DNA from: Candidatus Gastranaerophilales bacterium
GTDB lineage: Bacteria; Cyanobacteriota; Vampirovibrionia; Gastranaerophilales; Gastranaerophilaceae
Length of the DNA: 6,957 bases
Direction: 5' to 3'
Assembly: GCA_944326495.1 (NCBI GenBank)
Contig: CALVEE010000220.1
Span: forward strand, 1-6,957
Position 1 is the first letter of the stretch; the number at the start of each line of letters is the position of its first letter. Made by a program: the position numbers and the translations under genes. This document shows positions 6,561 to 6,957 of the stretch, piece by piece. Under the pieces are notes generated by a model, which was given only the letters and a program-made list of their open reading frames with translations, did no database searches and was not told where the DNA came from.

Positions 6561-6811
6561 GGTGAGGGGGCGATTCTGTAAGGAAAAGTAAAATTTAACC
6601 CGTAATGTAGGAAATAAGTTAATGTCAGGCAATGCCTGACCTACTATTGAAAGCTTGGCTAATACTCAGCTGGCGTTTCGTATTGAAATTCGATCCTCTC
6701 CCGCAGGGCATTAGTGTCCAAGAAAAATTGCAAAGAGAAACCCTTATATAAATATATCTCACAATTTGCCAGAAATAATATAATGTAAAGACATAAAAAA
6801 GACCCCTCACC
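6561..6811. repeat. Inverted GC-rich words GGTGAGGGG ... CCCCTCACC
   Basis: GGTGAGGGG at 6561-6569 and its exact reverse complement at 6803-6811 bracket about 230 bases that include a 17-bp palindrome. The arrangement could be two repeat units facing each other, or the ends of a small non-autonomous element. No target-site duplication was evident by eye. Confidence 0.4.
6624..6640. repeat. 17-bp palindrome GTCAGGC-AAT-GCCTGAC
   Basis: GTCAGGC (6624-6630) and GCCTGAC (6634-6640) are perfect inverted arms around AAT; counting the flanking A/T of the loop the identity extends to 8 bp per arm. Followed by CTAC, with GTAG at 6607-6610 as a distant partner. It resembles REP-like intergenic palindromes. 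Confidence 0.65.
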
Positions 6812-6812
6812 C

Positions 6813-6849
6813 GAATTTCAAAGTTTCGCTAAAGCTCAACTTGAAATTC
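6813..6849. repeat. Long hairpin GAATTTCAA ... TTGAAATTC
   Basis: GAATTTCAA (6813-6821) and TTGAAATTC (6841-6849) are exact inverted arms. Allowing one bulged A at 6822 the stem grows by three pairs (GTT 6823-6825 with AAC 6838-6840). A third copy of TTGAAATTC stands at 6683-6691, also followed by a CCTCT-type run, so this word is repeated within the region. Confidence 0.6.
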
Positions 6850-6863
6850 TTCCCTCTATCTTG

Positions 6864-6957
6864 GATTTGCTCCACGCTCACAGAGCTTCACCTTTAAGCC
6901 TCACGGCTTAGTCGGTTCAGTCTGTTCGCTATCCGGACTACCGTCCGTCCGCAAATC
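6864..6957. repeat. GC-richer structured segment at the window edge
   Basis: GATTTGC (6864-6870) and GCAAATC (6951-6957) are inverted and may form an outer stem that continues beyond the window. Inside lie TAAGCC-TCAC-GGCTTA (6895-6910), a small GCTC-ACA-GAGC (6876-6886), and a near-match AGTCTG/CGGACT pair at about 6919-6939. It could be the start of another repeat unit; the element is cut by the window end. Confidence 0.4.

Larger units (their letters stand above)
6404..6957. other. Gene-free, repeat-rich intergenic region
   Basis: No reading frame here looks like a protein. The only longish one (minus strand, 6625-6810) runs through palindromes, has no ribosome binding site and shows no recognisable domain. 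Bases 6404-6490 are AT-rich and featureless apart from a TATA-like run near 6436-6446. From about 6500 on there are GC-richer blocks with perfect hairpins and inverted short words, separated by AT-rich spacers, which is the pattern of intergenic repeat elements rather than of genes or stable RNAs. No tRNA or rRNA signature was found. Confidence 0.7.

Noticed and set aside
6625..6810. Minus-strand 61-codon open frame in the right intergenic region
   Set aside because: It runs through the 17-bp palindrome and ends in repeat DNA, lacks a ribosome binding site, and has no recognisable motif.
6840..6957. tRNA or other stable RNA gene at the right edge
   Set aside because: No T-loop GTTC/GATTC pattern with matching acceptor stem or anticodon arm was found on either strand; the stems fit repeat hairpins better.

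Overview
The window is moderately AT-rich bacterial DNA with four protein genes and a gene-free, repeat-filled right end. The proteins suggest a gut-associated bacterium. The style of the lysozyme-like protein (a short N-terminus without a signal peptide, one EF-hand-like loop, then a lytic transglycosylase domain) and the hydrophobic/basic tail motif in the glycosyltransferase remind me of Candidatus Gastranaerophilales (Melainabacteria/Vampirovibrionia). That placement is an impression from family style only; other AT-rich gut lineages are not excluded.

Layout: (1) positions 1-2016, plus strand, a family 38 alpha-mannosidase whose N-terminus lies before the window and whose C-terminus looks short; (2) 2009-2980, minus strand, a soluble EF-hand/lytic-transglycosylase protein that converges on the mannosidase and overlaps its 3' end by 8 bp; (3) 2981-3313, a divergent regulatory region holding a 20-bp motif in two inverted copies, one facing each gene; (4) 3314-5515, plus strand, a two-domain glycosyltransferase (GT2 in front, a GT-B-type enzyme behind); (5) 5516-6403, plus strand, a polysaccharide pyruvyltransferase-family protein that starts immediately after the stop codon of the glycosyltransferase; (6) 6404-6957, about 550 bp with no credible gene but several perfect hairpins, palindromes and inverted GC-rich words typical of intergenic repeat elements.

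How the genes fit together: the glycosyltransferase and the pyruvyltransferase-like gene form a tight two-gene unit, best read as a step in making a cell-surface polysaccharide, with two sugar transfers followed by a possible acidic ketal decoration. The mannosidase (glycan trimming or degradation) and the transglycosylase (peptidoglycan cleavage) share the envelope/glycan theme but are not in the same transcription unit. Base composition changes strongly inside the glycosyltransferase gene: by hand count about 42-45% GC in the front part, 15-18% in the linker and about 33% in the rear domain. This suggests that the two-domain gene was assembled from different sources. I found no RNA genes, CRISPR array or transposase. 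No feature here clearly amounts to a wholly new system; the best leads are the unusual transglycosylase, the mosaic glycosyltransferase, the mirrored promoter motif and the repeat cluster.
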